Shown piece by piece: positions 62,820-64,000 of a stretch of 64,000 nucleotides of DNA; position 1 is the stretch's first letter, and the number at the start of each line of letters is the position of its first letter. The translations under genes were made by a program, and so were the position numbers. Location of the stretch: positions 2,480,001-2,544,000 of the forward strand of contig NZ_CP166194.1 in NCBI RefSeq assembly GCF_045679545.1, read 5' to 3'. The stretch comes from Enterovibrio sp045679545. GTDB taxonomy: Bacteria; Pseudomonadota; Gammaproteobacteria; Enterobacterales; Vibrionaceae. The notes beneath the pieces were generated by a model. It searched no databases and was not told the DNA's origin. It was given only the letters and a program-made list of their open reading frames with translations.

Positions 62820-63949
62820 TAGAATTTCTTCCAAACCACGCGATTAACATAGTCGGTATAACTCAATATAATTCTTAACACTTTATCTGACACATTTGGG
62901 GCCGTATAGTCTTTAACTTTGTTTATCAATCGGTTTTCACCACGAGCCTGAACTGCAATAATATCTAAAGCTTGAAGTATACGTTGATTATCCATGCCAG
63001 TGAACATAACCACTCCCTCCTCAAAACCTTCAGGTCGTTCTTGTGCTTCACGAATATTAATTGCAGGGAAGTTTATTATTGAAGACTCTTCTGTAATAGT
63101 TCCGCTATCACTCAGTACAGCTTTTGCCTGTTTTTGCAAACATACATAGTCAGTAAACCCTAAGGGTTTCAATAGCTTGACTCTATCATCAAACACTAAG
63201 TCTAGAGAGTCAATTTTCTTACGGGTTCTTGGGTGTGTTGAAACAATAACTGGCATGTTATATTTGATTGCTATCGAGTTCAATGCATCAACAAATGCCT
63301 CAATGTTTTTTACTGAGTCAACATTTTCCTCCCTATGGACGCTGACCAAAAAGAAGTTTTCCGGCACCAAGTTTAATTTATCCAAAACCGATGAATTATC
63401 AATCTTATCACTATAGAAAGCTAAAACTTCGTCCATAGGGCTCCCTGTTTTGACAATTAAATCAGGGGAGAGGCCTTCACGTAACAGATATTCCCTAGCT
63501 ATATCGCTGTAAGGCATATTTACATCTGATATATGATCGACAATTTTTCGATTAATTTCTTCAGGAACACGTAAGTCGAAGCATCTATTACCAGCTTCCA
63601 TGTGGAAAATTGGAATTTTCCTTCGTTTTGCTGAAATAGCGGATAGAGCGCTATTCGTATCTCCCAGAATCAATACGGCATCGGGTTTGACTTCAGCAAG
63701 TAAGCTATCAGACTTGCTTATAACTTGGGCCATAGTATCTGCAGCACTAACGCCTGCACATTCTAAGAAATAATCGGGGCTACGAATACCCAAATCATCA
63801 AAAAATATTTGATTCAGTTCATAGTCATAGTTTTGTCCTGTATGAACTAACAAATGATCACAAAATTCGTCTAATTTGGCTATCGTACGTGACAAGCGTA
63901 TAATTTCAGGTCTAGTACCTACAATAGTCATAATTCTTAGTTTTTTCAT
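62819..63949 (-). CDS. UDP-HexNAc 2-epimerase, WbjD/FnlC-like (UDP-L-FucNAc synthesis)
   Basis: The 376-residue non-hydrolysing UDP-GlcNAc 2-epimerase-fold protein has TIVGTRPEIIRLSR at the N-terminus, HTGQNYDYELNQIFFDDLGI, HMEAGNRCFDLRVPEEINRK and SDSGTITEESSI. The variant with FDLRVPEE and ILGDTNSALSAISAKRRKIP is typical of the WbjD/FnlC/Cap5G group, which makes UDP-L-FucNAc, rather than of WecB. The partner genes fnlA/fnlB would be expected to the right of the window. Confidence 0.8.
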   Translation of the reverse strand: MKKLRIMTIVGTRPEIIRLSRTIAKLDEFCDHLLVHTGQNYDYELNQIFFDDLGIRSPDYFLECAGVSAADTMAQVISKSDSLLAEVKPDAVLILGDTNSALSAISAKRRKIPIFHMEAGNRCFDLRVPEEINRKIVDHISDVNMPYSDIAREYLLREGLSPDLIVKTGSPMDEVLAFYSDKIDNSSVLDKLNLVPENFFLVSVHREENVDSVKNIEAFVDALNSIAIKYNMPVIVSTHPRTRKKIDSLDLVFDDRVKLLKPLGFTDYVCLQKQAKAVLSDSGTITEESSIINFPAINIREAQERPEGFEEGVVMFTGMDNQRILQALDIIAVQARGENRLINKVKDYTAPNVSDKVLRIILSYTDYVNRVVWKKF

Positions 63950-64000
63950 GAAATATATCTCTTTCTATAATCAATATTCATATAGTCAATTAATTCAGGC

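Noticed and set aside
62819..63949. Calling the epimerase WecB
   Set aside because: Internal motifs fit the WbjD/FnlC/Cap5G group better, and the next gene is WbuB-like. No wecC follows.

Overview
The window looks like a chromosomal segment of a marine gammaproteobacterium, most likely a member of the Vibrionaceae. The species call is inference. It rests on the tig-clpP-clpX-lon-hupB-ppiD order, an RpoN-type promoter in front of hcp, an E. coli-like yjbEFGH locus and close matches to E. coli regulatory sites (sigma-32 lon promoter, PurR box, ops element). Gene content shifts from conserved core (1-16.6 kb) to accessory islands (16.6-25.3 kb and 25.3-64 kb).

Layout. (1) 1-9.2 kb, minus strand: the start of a ComEA-like gene, ppiD, hupB, lon, clpX, clpP, tig and a tRNA-Arg(UCU). 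(2) 9.2-16.6 kb: an MgtC-family membrane protein, an MFS transporter, a trypsin-like lipoprotein, folD behind a PurR-like palindrome, then ugd, a VanZ-family gene and galE on the minus strand. (3) 16.6-25.3 kb: a type VI secretion auxiliary module with hcp, vgrG, a PD-(D/E)XK nuclease effector of the PoNe type, a DUF1910/1911 immunity protein of the PoNi type and a small exported protein. It is followed by a graveyard of duplicated effector and immunity fragments and an apparently orphan membrane immunity gene. A 49-bp direct repeat brackets the intact module. (4) 25.3-40.5 kb, minus strand: a complete ABC-transporter-dependent (group 2) capsule operon, running from an initiating sugar transferase through kpsS, kpsF, kpsM, kpsT, kpsE, kpsD, a two-domain capsule polymerase candidate, an acetyltransferase, kpsC, kdsA, a HAD phosphatase and kdsB. 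An RfaH-type ops element stands in its leader. (5) 40.8-45.5 kb: a lipoprotein gene and a yjbEFGH exopolysaccharide operon. (6) 45.5-50.7 kb: a beta-CASP nuclease, an O-antigen ligase, a family-25 glycosyltransferase and wecA. (7) 50.7-64 kb, minus strand: an AT-rich glycan cluster.

The most interesting part is 50.9-57.4 kb. It encodes what looks like the complete mycobacterial-type route to polyprenyl-phosphoryl-D-arabinofuranose: a UbiA-type phosphoribosyltransferase, a PAP2-like phosphatase, a DprE1-like oxidase and a DprE2-like reductase. Beside these lie an AftB-like GT-C glycosyltransferase and two candidate lipid-sugar flippases (GtrA and UPF0104 types). IS66 sequences bracket the block: a 166-bp IS66 end on one side, and on the other an intact 2,331-bp IS66 element with an 8-bp target duplication. 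The intact copy interrupts a second polyprenyl-phosphosugar-dependent glycosyltransferase, which also carries a frameshift and a nonsense codon. Upstream in the same direction lie a WbuB-like glycosyltransferase and a WbjD/FnlC-like epimerase, which suggest L-FucNAc in the same glycan. The cluster therefore predicts a surface glycan carrying D-arabinofuranose in a Vibrionaceae-like bacterium.
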